Source: Linnemannia elongata (Eukaryota; Mortierellomycota; Mortierellomycetes; Mortierellales; Mortierellaceae). From it: DNA of 64,000 bases. Both the position numbers and the translations under genes were made by a program. Positions 10,590 through 22,782 of this stretch are shown here, piece by piece (position 1 is the first letter of the stretch; every line of letters begins with the position of its first letter). The notes under the pieces were generated by a model. That model did not search any database, had not been told where the DNA came from, and saw only the letters and a list, made by a program, of their open reading frames with translations. Where the stretch lies: assembly GCA_036320915.1 (NCBI GenBank), contig JAXBDG010000011.1, forward strand, positions 1,324,501-1,388,500. Direction: 5' to 3'.

Positions 10590-11649
10590 ACATACCAGTC
10601 TCGAGGGCAATCTTGTGGCTGTCCTGCAGACGTCTGCTGCTTTCTGCAAGTCTGTCTGTGCCATTCAAGAGACGAGTGCGCTGATCCATCGATGCTGCAT
10701 CCAGGTCCATGCCTCCACTGGCGCCTCCCAAAAGCTCATCCCTGTCCGATGTTGATCTTGATGTGGTTTGCGCCCGCTTCTAATAGATCAAATAACAGAG
10801 GTACAAAGGGCAAGCAAAAACAAGGAGAGGGAAAAAAAAGGAGTCAGATGAAATCCCACGTGCGTGTATGGCGTGGTGTTGTGAGGATGACAATCGACAG
10901 TACACACAGACAGGAACAAGATGCATAGGGGTTGGAATTTTTTATCCAGATCGACTTGCCAGAGTTTGCTTGAGACGCTCCAGATCGGTTTTATAGGCAC
11001 GCATCCTGGCTTGAAGGCGGGTCTTGGATCCTTGTGGCAAGTTCAACAGTTCCATCTCCATTTGTTGCAACTATAAAAAGTCCAAGAAAACGCCCACCCA
11101 TATGATACAAGACAGAAATAGTGAGCAATATGAATTAGTGGTTTTGCATGGGTCGTCCCACTTTTCAATGGCATCTTGCGCCCAGAAGGATAGACAGAAG
11201 TTGTTCTTATCAAGTTTGCCTTCATACAATTTCGTTGGCCTCGTCAATCTCACGGTCTGCCGCGCGGAGGGTCTGTTTCTTGATCTCTAAAAATGGCACA
11301 AGGAAGAAAGGGAAAAAAAGGCGAGTGGGAAACGGGTCAGCCACGTTTGGTCTGGGCGGAGTTGGACTGGGACCTGGTACCGCAAAAAAGGGCCTTGGCG
11401 TAAGAGGGAGAAAGCCTCCTCTCCCAAAGAGAGTTGCAAACAAGGGTGCTAAAACTGAGGAAAGTACGGCATGGCCATAGGAGAGGTTGCTGTGGAAAGG
11501 TAAACTAGAGAGAGTAGGACTGAAGGAGAGAAGAAGAGCATACCCCCAGCCTGGCTTCCAGAGGCATTGAGTCGTTCAGTGATGGAGACCTTGATGGCCT
11601 CGTAGTCCTGCTCGTAGCTTTCAAAGAGTTCAGAGCCGCCAGCGTCCAT
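10048..11649 (-). CDS. VTI1: Vti1-type Qb-SNARE
   Basis: 227-residue vesicle-fusion SNARE of the Golgi-endosome-vacuole routes. Exons: 11649-11544, 11286-11228, 11070-10960, 10779-10596, 10474-10404, 10308-10247, 10138-10048 (684 nt, in frame). The N-terminus (ELFESYEQDYEAI) is the start of the Vti1 Habc three-helix bundle. The SNARE helix runs from RTRLLNGTDRLAESSRRL through SDLRGQREQI, where the Gln is the zero-layer residue, to TLKGMARR. The C-terminus is a single tail anchor (LITASIIAVLVLLILFVLY). The intron after exon 3 begins GC (CTG|gcaagt), a rare GC-AG intron. The intron after exon 4 has a 32-base T run in the sense orientation. It is divergent from the Spc19 gene. Identity is firm. 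Confidence 0.93.
10557..10588 (+). repeat. Poly(A) homopolymer in VTI1 intron
   Basis: 32 A on the plus strand, hence T in the VTI1 transcript, starting eight bases inside the intron after the exon-4 donor. Confidence 0.9.
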
Positions 11650-11967
11650 GGTTGTGAGATATGAGTGTTAAGGTCGAAGAGGGTAGGGTGTAGGAGGAGA
11701 GGAAGGAGGGAAGAGTGAAGGTCTTTCGAATTGAATGGGGGGTAGAGGTGGTTGAGGGGATGGTGTGAAGTGAAAAGGAGAGAAAAGGAGTGAGTGTAGG
11801 GTCACTTTTTTTTTAGGCCAGGCACAAAATCAGGTGACGTCGACTTTGTCATTGGTACAGTGGCAAAAGATAAAAAAACGCGCTTTCTTCGCTTCGACTC
11901 TTTGGACAAACAACCATACAACCGAAACAGCAACAGGAACCAAACAATCAGACAGACACAGCCTGCC
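11650..11967. promoter_or_regulatory. Bidirectional promoter VTI1 / SPC19
   Basis: 318 bases between divergent ATGs, purine-rich on the plus strand toward VTI1. No clear TATA box, and no coding sequence. Confidence 0.6.
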
Positions 11968-13946
11968 ATGGACACCCACGGAAACGGATTCGGCTACGGA
12001 GGCTCATACTCCACTAATAATAATAATACCCTTTCAGGCCATGCTGGATACGGCCTCGGTAACTACGGAGGATCATCAACCGGACCAAGGAGGACATACA
12101 CGCCAACTACCTCTACAAGCTCAATCTTCATGCCATCACTAAAACGATGCGTCAACACCCTAGACTTGTCAACGCAGCTGGTATGTGGTGCACTCTATTT
12201 TCGATGCCAACAAGGCTAAAACTATTGTTGGTCTTGTCAAATACCACCAGTGTTTAGTAACAACGACATGATACTTTCAATTTGACGGCATAGCTGAAAT
12301 CGTCTGTATCAATGCTGGACGAGGCGACAAGTGGATACCCAAGACTCAAGACTATCGCCTCCCACAACAAGGTAGACACCCATCTCATACACAACCACGA
12401 TATCTCAAGAATATTAACAGTTGTTTGCCTGTACCTAACCACCTAACCACACACCTTCAATGGTCATGTCTATAGAAATATGAACTGGTCTCGGAAGAGG
12501 ACATTGCCCTAGCACGGGAGGAGGTGACGAAGGAGATATCACCTCAACTGACCTTCCTTTCAGAAAAAGTTGCCAACATCATCTTTGCTCTCGAAGCTAA
12601 GGAGTATGAGCTTATGGATCTTGTCAATGTCGAGAAGGAAAAGGAACAACGGAGACTCCAACTTCAAAAGGCCGCCTCCTCGGGACTCTCCAACATCAAG
12701 AAACTGAAATCTCTGACGAAGCGGAAAGAGGAACTGAGTCGTAGTGCCTCGGAACTGGACGATGTACTTGATCAGAAGCGACAGCAGTTCAGTCAGCTGT
12801 TAAAGAGAGTCAGTGGTGGAGGATCAACGGCGGTGCCAGCAAAGAAGCAGCGAAGAAGCCCAACCCATGTGAGTCCCTCTTTCATTCTTTGCTTGTTTCG
12901 TGATCAGGTTTGGAGTTCACTACAAGGGAGTACACGACATTGTATGCTAATCAGTCTCTACAGGAATCGCGCGAGTTGACAAAAATAGAAGAGGAGCGGA
13001 AAAAGGAGATTGCACGCAGGAACAGGGAGTTGCAAGCGATTCAACAAAAGATCGAGGACAAGCAAAAGGCAGTACGAGAACTTCAAGCAAAGTCAGAGAA
13101 CCGAGATGGCGATAATTCTGCAGGACAGGACGCCTTTACTCCCAGTAAGTACTCGGCACTGTACCAGTGAGGCTCTATCACTCAGTGGATGTCGACACTA
13201 ACTATTGGCCGTTTATTTGTCTGGAACAATATTTGTAGCTGTGCCGTGGAACTTGTACTTGCCACATAGAGAGTTCCTGGAGAGATTTGACGCTGATATT
13301 CTTGTGGATGAGCGTGACAAGGACGCTTACAGCGATGCCTTCAAGCGCCTGTCGGAGGCATACCTGCGTGAACTGGAACCACAACAAGCCATGGTGCGTA
13401 CCTCCTGCATCTCGTTTCCAGGAATCAGTCGTTGAGAACACCTTCAAAAACCATTTTCTCTAACCATACGTTTACTTGCTACGATAGGTTGACATTGAGC
13501 AAAACAAGTTGACGCGCGAAAAGTCAAGGAAGCTGTGGCAGATGCGGAATCTTTGCAAGCAGCTCTTCCCAGAGGACAGCATTGGGATTACCATGGTCCG
13601 CGTTCTTGAGATGTTGGTGGAAAGCCCAGACAGCGAGCTTGCGTACAAGAGTGAACGTGTCCAGGTAAACCTCTTAGACATACTGATACCCTTCTTTCTG
13701 TATCAACTGCATTTGAATCCCATGCTGATTTTGTTTGTGCTTTTGTTTCTGTGAAAATAGGCTGAGTTCCCTCCGGAAGAGGAGCGTAGACATAATCTGG
13801 GACGCGTGGTTACTATTCTGAAGGATCTTGGCGTTGTTGAGTTGGCAGTGGAGACCAGGATCCCTGAGGGCCAAGAGCCACAGGACAACGATGGACAGGA
13901 CCTGGAAGAGCAGCTTATTGTGCGGATCAAGTTCGAAGACAACTAA
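11968..13946 (+). CDS. DASH complex subunit Spc19-like protein with long C-terminal extension
   Basis: 449 residues in seven exons: 11968-12180, 12294-12371, 12476-12868, 12964-13144, 13272-13393, 13488-13664, 13761-13946. After a Gly/Asn/Ser-rich leader, residues about 55-140 match Spc19 of the DASH/Dam1 kinetochore ring: SLKRCVNTLDLSTQLLKSS, SMLDEATSGYPRLKTI, YELVSEEDIALAREE, ISPQLTFLSEKV. DASH couples kinetochores to microtubule plus ends. Coiled coil continues (KKLKSLTKRKEELSRSASELD), a basic NLS-like AKKQRRS follows, then more coiled coil (IEEERKKEIARRNRELQ). The last 160 residues look globular (FLERFDADILVDERDKDAY; LWQMRNLCKQLFPEDSIGIT; GRVVTILKDLGVVELAV). Known Spc19 proteins are only about 165-200 residues, so the extension is unusual. 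All introns keep phase, so one protein is favoured over two genes. The exon-5 acceptor (catagag|AGTTCC) was chosen by phase. Confidence 0.75.
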
Positions 13947-14125
13947 AGATTTCAAGCTTCAAATAAAAGGCAGTCTCGTTTAAAAAGCCACCGTTTGTTT
14001 ACTTTTCTTTTTCTTTTTTTTTGAAGCATTGTTCTTTTGTGCCTCGTTACTGTACCCATTCACTTCGACAGTCAACCAAACAACCACCCTCTCTCATCAC
14101 CAGCAACTCATCAATAGGAATAACA

Positions 14126-15380
14126 ATGGTTTCCAAGAAGCAAAAGTCTGAAGACTCTACCTCCACAGCAGGAGGTCTGGACCAAATCTCCAACTTTTTC
14201 ATCCTCCCCCTCCACATGCCCTCCCTCACTACCACCCAAAAAACCTCCGCCTACAAAAACATCCTCCATTACCTTTACTTTAAGAAACACGAGTCCCCCA
14301 AAGAAGACCCCAAGACCCCCAAGAACCGGACACTCTTTGTCCTCAACGTCCCCGCAGATGCCACAGAATCCCACCTCCGCGAGCTCTTCAAGCCCTGCGG
14401 TCGGGTTGTCTCTGTCCAGTTCCTTAACCGGGTGAGGGATTCCAACCTAACAAAGGAAGAGAGGGAGCAGCAGGAAGAGTTGGAGAGACTTGAGAGGGAG
14501 GCTGCGTTGATTGAGGCACAGGGAGCAGCAGGGACGAAAGCAGGAAAGAAGGGTGGGAAGAAGCAGGCAACGGCAGCAGTGGTACAGGAGGAGGAGCACA
14601 GGAGGTTATATGCTACGGGATCTCAGGCGTATGTTGTGTTTTTGGAGGAGCAGGAGTTGAACAAGGCGTTGGTTATGAAGAAGAAAAAGCGTTCATGGAT
14701 CAACTCTGGAGCTGATGCCTCGCCTGCCGATCTTGCTAAACTCACTGGACTCGGTGTTTCAAGTAAGGACCTTGTCTTGTTTCTCAGCCGAGTTTCGCTT
14801 TGATGACATGGGTGCGATTTGCCACCAATAACGTTGCCACTCAGAAAACTGACCTCAACGCTGTCCTTTGAACAACCTCAAAATAGAATGGCTTAACGAA
14901 TATCACACAAGGAGACCTGAGGCATCAGAGCTGCAGCTGAAGGTGGATGACTACATGGACAAGTTTGAACGGTCAGAATACGAAGCCCAACAGGCCGCAT
15001 TGGCACGACACAATGTCATGGACGAGGATGGTTTTACTTTGGTTACTCGTGCCGGATCTAAGGGCCAGAACTCGGACGGTGTTATTACGATTACTGCGGC
15101 CAAGGCTGAGGAAGTTAAGAACTTGAAGCCCAAGAAGAAGGAGCTCCAGGACTTTTATCGCTTTCAGATGCGAGAAGCCAAGCGCGACAGTATGTATTCC
15201 TTTTTCGTTGTTGTATTTTACCACTCTCGATTACGAAAATGAAAAGGAGTAATTGATCTAACTTTCGGTTCTTTCTTTCGTTCGTTGCAATTAGAATTGG
15301 TTGATCTTCGTCGCAAGTTTGAGGAGGACAAGCTCAGGATCGAGGCTCTCAAGGTCAACAGACGTTTCAAGCCTTACTAA
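14126..15380 (+). CDS. RRP7: Ribosomal RNA-processing protein 7
   Basis: 341-residue nucleolar factor for 40S (18S rRNA) maturation, working with the UTP-C/CURI complex in yeast. Exons 14126-14762, 14887-15189, 15295-15380. Order: N-terminal fungal Rrp7 region (ISNFFILPLHMPSLT), a split RRM (RTLFVLNVPADATESHLRELF ... AYVVFLEEQELNKAL) interrupted by a Lys/Glu/Ala-rich insert, then the diagnostic C-terminal domain ending in KKKELQDFYRFQMREAKRD and LVDLRRKFEEDKLRIEALKVNRRFKPY. Two introns fall in the same phase (A|AA). The start is only 179 bases after the SPC19 stop on the same strand, so the promoter is compact. Identity is firm. Confidence 0.93.
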
Positions 15381-15626
15381 ACAAGAAACCCTCTCACCAT
15401 TCAGTTCATACCTTGCACAACCTCAAATCATCTTCCGCCCATTTTTGCATTGTCACTTCACACCCCTTTTCTTTTCGCATAATAAAAAATGTCACACACT
15501 TGTATCTGGTTGTTTCTAAGGTCTTTATTATTGAATATGAGTATGACGATGTGGGGGTGAATGCTAGCAGTCGATCTCGTGGACGATAGAAGACGACGAC
15601 GATGTCATGACCGGTATTTGTCTCCA

Positions 15627-18311
15627 TTATCGATCGTACTGCTGTCCTTCGGCAATGGGAATGTTGCCCGTCTTCAGGAACGCCTCCAGCAGAGTTTTCA
15701 GTCTCACTGTACCAGCGATACCCTGCTGAGGGATCATGGGTATAAATTTGTGCATCAAGAGCTGTAGCGTCTTAGTCGCCTGGGTCCTGTACGTCCTCAT
15801 GAACTCGTTTCCGCAAACCTAAAGTTGAAGCGAAGTAGAACTTGGCATCAGTATCACTGCAAAAGTATGATCGGTTCATGATAAACAAAACCACACAAGA
15901 AAGGCAGAGAAAAGCAAGAAGAAGTTCACTCACCTCCAGGAAGACTTGGATCAGAGCAGGTGTGATAGGTCGAGGCGGCATGTTCAAAATACGCGCCATC
16001 CAGCGCCAACCGTTATCCATGCCATGAACGTTTGTTCCAACTAATGTAGTAATAAAAATGTGGTGATTTGAGTTAGAGAATGTTTACCAGTTCATAAGCA
16101 GCCATTGCTGCCTGAAAGAGGTATATCCATAGAATAATTACCTGGGGGTTTCGTCTGAAGGATAGCACAGTAGAGAGTGAAGATAGCCGCCTGACGGGCA
16201 TCGTATTGCGCTTCCGTCTCGTAGCCGCTCTCTTTCTTCTTGTACCCAAGCTTCTGCATGTAAACGTCGTTACTGTCGCCCTATCGAGAAAGAATGCAAA
16301 CAAAGTCAGAGATAATTAGCGAACTTGTACGGTATTGCTTGGCACTGAAAGAATAACCCAATACAACATCTAATAATATATCATCACCACGGTGACTTAC
16401 AGCAGCCTTGGGAATATACATCGGCGTCACATAAGGGCATTTCTTGGCGAATCTGGCCATGAGCACGTCTAGAAACTTTGCGTGTGTCGTAAACAACAAC
16501 ACAGCGACGTGGGCTACTGGGAAGGCGGGTGCTGACTTGACGAGCGCCTCTGTTTCGGCTTGTTTCTACAGATATCAATTAGAGAAAAGCACATTAATAT
16601 AAAACAGCTGCATACACGACGTCTTTCGAAGAGTAACCATGAATAGATGCACTTACCACGAGCTTTTTCGCGGTGACGTTCATGGCCCAGTAGTAAACGT
16701 TCTCTCCCGCTTGCTTCGTTGTCCTGAAGATTCCGTCCAGCTCCGTGGCCTAAGATGCATTCGGAAAATAAGAGTCGCGTTAGTAACAATTGACAATATT
16801 CGATCCTCAAGAGTTAAAAAAAAAATACGAAAGAATCGGCTTGCTAACACTTACGACACGCATAATCTCCTCGCGCCTGTTGGTAACTCTGCCGATTGCG
16901 GCAACAATATCGCGGCGGACAGCGTTACAGTTCTTTTTCAGACCAGGATTGCTCGTAATGGAGGGTGTCACAACGGTCTTGATATGAGCGAGTACCTTGG
17001 AGTACGCCTCCCATTCCTGTCTCGCCGAATCACTGGCGAACAGGCTGGTGCTCTTGGCCGATGCCAAACTTGCGGCTTCTTCAGCCGCCTTCTTGGCCTT
17101 CTCCGCTGCTACTGCTGCTGCCTCTGCCTTCTTCTTCTCCTCCTCTTCCTTCTTGGCAAGATCGGCCTTCTTCTTGTCTTCGGCTTCCTTGGCCAGTCTA
17201 TCTTTTTCCTCTTGCACCTTTCTTTGCGCCTCCTGCAGGTTCCGAATCGCGGTTTCCCGCTCATCCTTAACCTGTGCAATGCAGTTGTCAATATCCTAAT
17301 AGGGAAAAATATCAATTATTAGTCGCTGGTCGAAGTGAGTGGTAGGCACAAAATAATAAAAATCTGATCATATACTCATGGTGCACGCATTCGTTGGTGG
17401 AGGTACCTTGCTCATCGACTGGTTCCTGATTTCGCTCTCCTTTCTCCGTTTTTCCTTGATCGATTCCGCCTCCAGACTGATACTCTTGAGCTTTTGGACG
17501 ATATCGTCCTCTTTGATCCACTGAACCTTGGAGCTACTTGGCCGCCGTGCAATTGTATCGAAATTCCTCGCAATCTCGTCCGCGATCTCTGGAGCGAGGT
17601 CCTATTTTTTGGGATTGTTAAAAGGGTTCCTTGTTAATGTCCGATCTTGGTTCCTCTTGTATGACTCTCATAGGCGTAAAGAACGACAGATATTTCGCTC
17701 TATACTTTGCCAAGGTCCTGGATCTGCTGCATCTGGGCTTCCCACGGGTCCATGCGACCCGTAATCTGAGCGACATAGTGCGCTGGGTTATTGGCAGGCG
17801 GAATATACTGCAGCGCTCCGTTGCGGTGTGGGTGGTAAAGGCCCTGCTCACTATCGGAGAGATCACTGTCTCCATTGCTGAAATCGGACTCATCAGAGGA
17901 GAAATCCGGCAATCCATAGCCACGAGCAGCTGGTCTCATCTTTGCGCCGACGCCACCATTTGCTGTAGTTGTTGTAGCCGTATGAGGAGCTCGTCGACCG
18001 TTGAGGACGTTCACGGTAGTGGCTCGTTTTGGGTAGCTGGAGCGAGGGCGCGTAGTGGTGGAGGCGAGGCCGATCCTGTGGCTGTAGATAGAAGTGCTCT
18101 GGGAGAGGGGAACCCTATGCGTCGACTGGTGGTTATTTGCTGTTATTGCTGCGTTGTATTCGTCAATGTTGTCGACCTCGTCTGTGAATGGTCTACTAAG
18201 CTCTGGGTCGTTCTTTTTTATGAATCCTGAAGAGACTGAACGTGCTAGGATGACGTTGATGGGTAAGTCATTGGCGGCAGAGTCGTTCTCGGCCATTTCG
18301 TTGATGGCCAT
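15627..18311 (-). CDS. GLE1: Nucleoporin/mRNA export factor Gle1
   Basis: 645-residue nuclear-pore export factor that, with inositol hexakisphosphate, activates the DEAD-box ATPase Dbp5 on the cytoplasmic face. Exons: 18311-17706, 17601-17407, 17295-16855, 16749-16657, 16565-16401, 16280-16142, 16040-15934, 15818-15627. A disordered Ser/Asp-rich N-terminus (about 200 residues) leads to a helical segment and a long K/E/A coiled coil (KKADLAKKEEEEKKKAEAA). The conserved Gle1 helical-repeat domain follows: QAGENVYYWAMN, KFLDVLMARFAKKCPYVTPMY, GWRWMARILNMPPRPITP, LKTLLEAFLKTGNIP. The exon-8 acceptor (actttag|GTTTGC) was picked because the upstream AG would give an immediate stop. It converges with RRP7, with 246 bases between the stops. 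Confidence 0.92.
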
Positions 18312-18542
18312 TTTGGGAGACTGCTGGATTGTTGGCTCTTGGAGGAGTGAGGTGGTTCAAGAATGGACAAAGAAGAGAAGGAAAGTTATCATTACAGTCT
18401 TAGGTTAAATACTAAGACTTGAAGAGAAGGAAAGAAGTGTGAAGAGCGTCGCGTTTAAAAACTTGTTTGATTTTGTGACTGTTTATTTTTACAAGGGTAA
18501 GAGGGGAGATGCTGGATGAAAAGTGGGTGGGTGAAAATGTGC

Positions 18543-20145
18543 TTAGAGCTGGGCGTCCTTGCCAGTGAGGAGCTTGTATGCCTCCTGGTACTTGGCCATG
18601 GTCTTGGTGACGACGTCCTCTGGCAGGGTGATACCCTGGCTCTTGTCGAATCCAATTGACTCAAGATAGTTACGAAGGTACTGCTTGTCGAAGCTAAAGT
18701 TGAGAGAGGACCGAAAATATGATCAATTGAATGTTCGACACCATATTTATAAGGAATGACAACAAACAACAAGTAGCTGCATCGAATCAAACAAGTTCTA
18801 GTGACAAAAGATCCTTGCTTACCTGTCCTGTCCAGCGCCAACCTTGTATGTTGCGGCAGGCCAGAAGCGCGAAGAATCTACAAGAGACGGTCAGAAGAAG
18901 AATGAGCATATCGATCCAATTAGAAATCTAAATCATTAAGATCTTGATCCCAAGTAAAACATTGGGGTCTGCGTGGGACAACTTTTGGTGTGTTTGCTTT
19001 TGTTTTGACATGAAAAGGGTTTTTCATTACCAGGGGTCAAGACCTCGTCAATCAAGTAGAGGTTATCGTTCTCATCGACACCAAACTCGAATTTGGTGTC
19101 AGCAATAATGATGCCGTGCTCCTGAGCATAGTCGCGGGCCTTGGTGTAGAGCTCGACAGAGATCTTGGCCATCTCGGAAGCGTGCTTCTCGCCAATGATT
19201 CCAGCGGCCTTGCTGGGGTGAATGTTTTCATCATGATCACCAATCTCTGCCTTGGTGCTGGGGGTCCAGAGAGGCTCGGGGAAAGCCTCGCTCTCCTGCA
19301 TACCGGCGGGGAGGGCAATATCGCAAACAGTTCCCTTCTTCTTATACTCTGACCAAGCGGAGCCTAAGGTATGAATCAAATGTACGTTGGAATATTAGCG
19401 CATTGAGACCAATTGGTGATAAAGGAAGTGATCCTTCTCCTTGACGACTATGTTGCTTTCTCTCCATTGCTTCTTGCCTCTTTCTTCCATCGATACTTTC
19501 TTTCCTTTGTTTTCTTTCCGTATAGCCTTCTTTCCGCTGCTCCTTTCATTCCTTTGATCCTTTCTTTCCAAATAGTCTCCTAATCCTTCCATTGCTTATT
19601 TCTTCCTATCTTTCTTTCTCGCTTCTTACCAGTGATATAACCACGGACAATAGACTCGATGGGAAGAACACGAAGCTTCTTGACGAGCATGGAGCGTCCC
19701 TCGAGCTGAGAGCGGTACTGCTGGACCTTGGCGGGCATCTTTTCAAAATCGGCGGTGATCAAGTGGTTGGGGAGGACATCCTTGAGGTATGAGAACCAAA
19801 AGATGCTGATCTCCGTCAACAGCTTTCCCTTGTTTGTGATGCCCTATTTATCCAGTCGTTGTTTCCGAGAAAGCCAAAAGAAAGGCGTGTGAGTCACGGT
19901 GAATACACATACAACAACAACTTGAATGAATGAGTTTCGCTTGCTTGTCATTCCTGATCTTGAATGAGAACAAAAGTGTGAAGAGAGGAACAAAGAATTA
20001 CGTTTTGCATGATCACGTCGAAGGCGCTGATTCTGTCGGTGGCGACGAAGAGGAGTGAGTGCTCGTCGACTTCGTAGAGGTCGCGGACCTTGCCGCGGGC
20101 GATAAGCTTGAGGTCTGGGCAGGAGGTAGAAACGACGGCAGCCAT
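18543..20145 (-). CDS. ADE1: Phosphoribosylaminoimidazole-succinocarboxamide synthase
   Basis: 298-residue SAICAR synthetase, the step of de novo purine synthesis that joins CAIR and aspartate with ATP. Exons 20145-20002, 19843-19630, 19363-19031, 18877-18823, 18693-18543 (897 nt). Signatures: [12 protein letters not shown] at the start, [22 protein letters not shown], the SAICAR signatures [19 protein letters not shown] and [14 protein letters not shown], then [15 protein letters not shown] and [11 protein letters not shown]. Length is typical of the fungal monofunctional enzyme. Cytosolic. The 984-base divergent upstream region holds three TGACTC-type motifs, the core bound by Bas1 and Gcn4-family regulators in yeast; that link is inference. 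Confidence 0.96.
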
Positions 20146-21128
20146 TGTTGATATATGTAGTGTAGGTGGTAGTAGTGAGTGGGGGAAGGTTGAGGATTGA
20201 AGAAGGGAATGAAAAAAGAAAAGAAGGGAAAAAGAAGGGAGAGAGAGAGAGAGAGAAGAAAAAGAATATTGCAGAAGTAAGGAAAAGGGAGAGTCAGGAA
20301 GCCAACTGAAGAAAGCGAGTGAGAGATAGCGGGCAGCAGTTCTTTGATCTGGCGGCGAGTGAAACTGCCCAGTCAGAAAAAGGAAATCGAAAAAGTGCGG
20401 GGGAACAATCAACAAAGACGAATGATATTCTTCTCTCTTTTCTCCTTCCCTCAATCCAAACTCCACTCATCCTTATTTTACTCGACTCGTCTGTTTGTGG
20501 GAAACTATCTCGCGCAGAAAACGGCAATAACAACAACAATGATGACTCTTCGCCTATCAGTCTCGGCTTTTTCCGAGCGGCGGCATCCTTGACATGTCGG
20601 GGTCTGGACCTGACCTTCACACGAAAAGGCGCTATCCTTAGCACATCACCTTGCCTGTCTACAGTAATTGACCATTGCTCAAGTCGGCTACATGGATATT
20701 GACTCGGCCCTACTTAATGCCTCTTGACCTTGCAGTTGATAGCAATTTGACCGCAAGCTCGGACACGTCCTTTCCTGATCACAGATTTAGCGCGCTCTCG
20801 ACCGTTGATTCGATCCTTTTGAATTGATCAAGTCAAAGGTGTTAAAACGTACTTGAACAACCAATTGATTAATCGGTCGCAGAGAAATCGCTGGCAAGGA
20901 TCAACAAGTACCAAGAAGCTTTGTCGCTGCTTGCAGCTGCTGTGCTTGAGAAGGTGTCTGAGCAAGTGCGAACAGGGTGTGAGAAACGATTCCTTCAATT
21001 TACCAATTCACTGCTGTCGGGACTGCTTTTGCTGTTTGTTGTTCAACGAGGCATATTTTTTATGAGCTGGAACCCAGCCCACCTGCAACTACATTCGCCA
21101 ACTACCGTTCACAAACACTTTCGCCGCC
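20146..21128. promoter_or_regulatory. Divergent promoter ADE1 / RGG-box gene
   Basis: 983 bases. GAGTCA at 20291-20296, TGACTC at 20543-20548 and TGACTC at 20700-20705 match the Bas1/Gcn4 core. An AG-rich leader (gagagagagaga) lies just upstream of ADE1. No coding gene is supported. Confidence 0.5.
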
Positions 21129-22782
21129 ATGTCGAACTCAAGGTACGGCGCCTCATACAGGACATACGTGAAACTACAGAAACTAAAAGCAGAGGCCATT
21201 TACAGGAACGTACTCATCACTCATGCCACCCTCTAACACCGCCTCTCCTTCTCGCCTCATGTGGAAATAGAAACCCAAATATTGTACCAACGTTCTTACA
21301 ACCTAACACAGTCCGCTCGTCAAGGGCTGCCATCTTTGACGACGATTTTGGCCAACAGCAACAACAATCAAAACCGACACATAGCAACAGAACTAAATCA
21401 TCAAGGCGTAACCAGGACGAGGACTCACAGGAGGGGGAAGATAGTGAAGATGGAGAAGATCAACAGTCGAAGTCTATATTGGAACGACTTTATGGGAAAC
21501 TTCAGGGTGCAATTGAGATCGAAGGTACTGCTACACTTAGTACCCATCATTGGCAGAGAGTCAATGAATCATATTGTCCAACTACCTTTCAATTGAAGGA
21601 AATGAACATCGCGTACTCACAGAGGCTCATTTCTGCACGCATTTATTTTAGACACGGAGATGGCGACTCCAACCTCAAGACCTGCTTCGAATAAGAAGCT
21701 GGACGACGACTCAGACAAGTCGGAAGTGGACGAAGAGAGTCAGGGTGAAGATGATGGCATGGAGTTCCGACTCTTTGCTTCAGACGACACCCCAACAGCC
21801 ATTGTCCTGAATGCGAAGGAGCCAGAGATCATCTATGTGCACCGAGAGAGACCACCACTGGACGAGTCGCCTGGATCAGAGCGCATGCGGCAAATCGCCG
21901 AGGCTGCCATTGATGCCAAAACTGTACTAGAGCAATCGCATATCCCATGGGTAAGTTTGACAGTACTTTCAGGTTGGTATCAACTGTTTGAGGGCTTTCA
22001 GCAAATGAGATTCACTAACCACATTGCTCATTATACATCACAAATAGGCTCGATCATTTTTTCCACACAAAGTCATTCACATCCCCTTCAAGCAAGAAGC
22101 AGGAAGCATAAAAGTGAAAAAGAGCAAGCGGAAACGCGAGTGGGAGAAGAAGGTCAAGGCTGGACTGATCGATCAAGCAACCATTGATGCCACAGCCAGG
22201 AAAACCAAAGTTTCGGAGAGCTGGGGTCAGCCCTATATACCACGCCATGGACTCGATCGCAACACTATTGAAGCAGGAACACAACCAAAGGAGAATTACT
22301 CTTCGAGGGGTGGACGTGGTGGTGGAAGGGGCGGTGGAAGGGGCGGCGTTAGTCGAGGCGGTGCTCGTGGTGGTAGAGGTGGTGTGCGTGGTCGCGGAGG
22401 CGCAAGAGTGTTTACAGGAACTACTCGTGATGGTCATGCTGACAAGGTGGATTGGCACGATGATAACAAAAAGAAGGTGTCAACAGATCAGCCGACAAAG
22501 AAGAAATCTACCACGGACTCTACAGTCAAGAAGACACAAGAAGAGAAAGCAAAGTCCAAGTCAGAGTCAACTTTAGCGACAACAACAAAGAAAACCACAG
22601 ACGCGGCAACGTCGGCCCCTCCGAAGAAAAGGACGGCTGGTACTGAGTTATCCACCAAGACTGAGAGTAGCAGCACCAGCAGCACCCCAGCAGCAGCAGT
22701 ACCAAGGCCGCCAAAAAAACCCAAGGCAAACAAGCCTATGACAAAGCTGGACAATATCATGGCGATCTTGACCGGCAAATAA
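21129..22782 (+). CDS. RGG-box protein with acidic FRLF region (DUF2011-like)
   Basis: 433 residues. The first coding exon has only 14 nt (21129-21142, MSNSR); the others are 21271-21524, 21652-21950 and 22048-22782. The N-terminus has DDDFGQQQQQ and an acidic tract, then GMEFRLFASDDTPTAIVL and EPEIIYVHRERPP, resembling the fungal DUF2011 family as I recall it. A Lys/Arg segment (KKSKRKREWEKKVKAG) follows, then an arginine-glycine box (GGRGGGRGG repeats, about residues 255-300) and a long Lys/Ser/Thr tail ending LDNIMAILTGK. RGG boxes bind RNA and are arginine-methylated, so a nucleolar or RNA-related role is likely but unproven. Exon 1 is accepted because MSNSR|NPNIVPTF keeps phase and uses the first suitable ATG. 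Confidence 0.8.

Noticed and set aside
15819..15880. A GLE1 exon ending SDTDAKFYFASTL
   Set aside because: Joining there gives an immediate TGA. The acceptor at 15820-15819 gives the conserved VCGNEF continuation.
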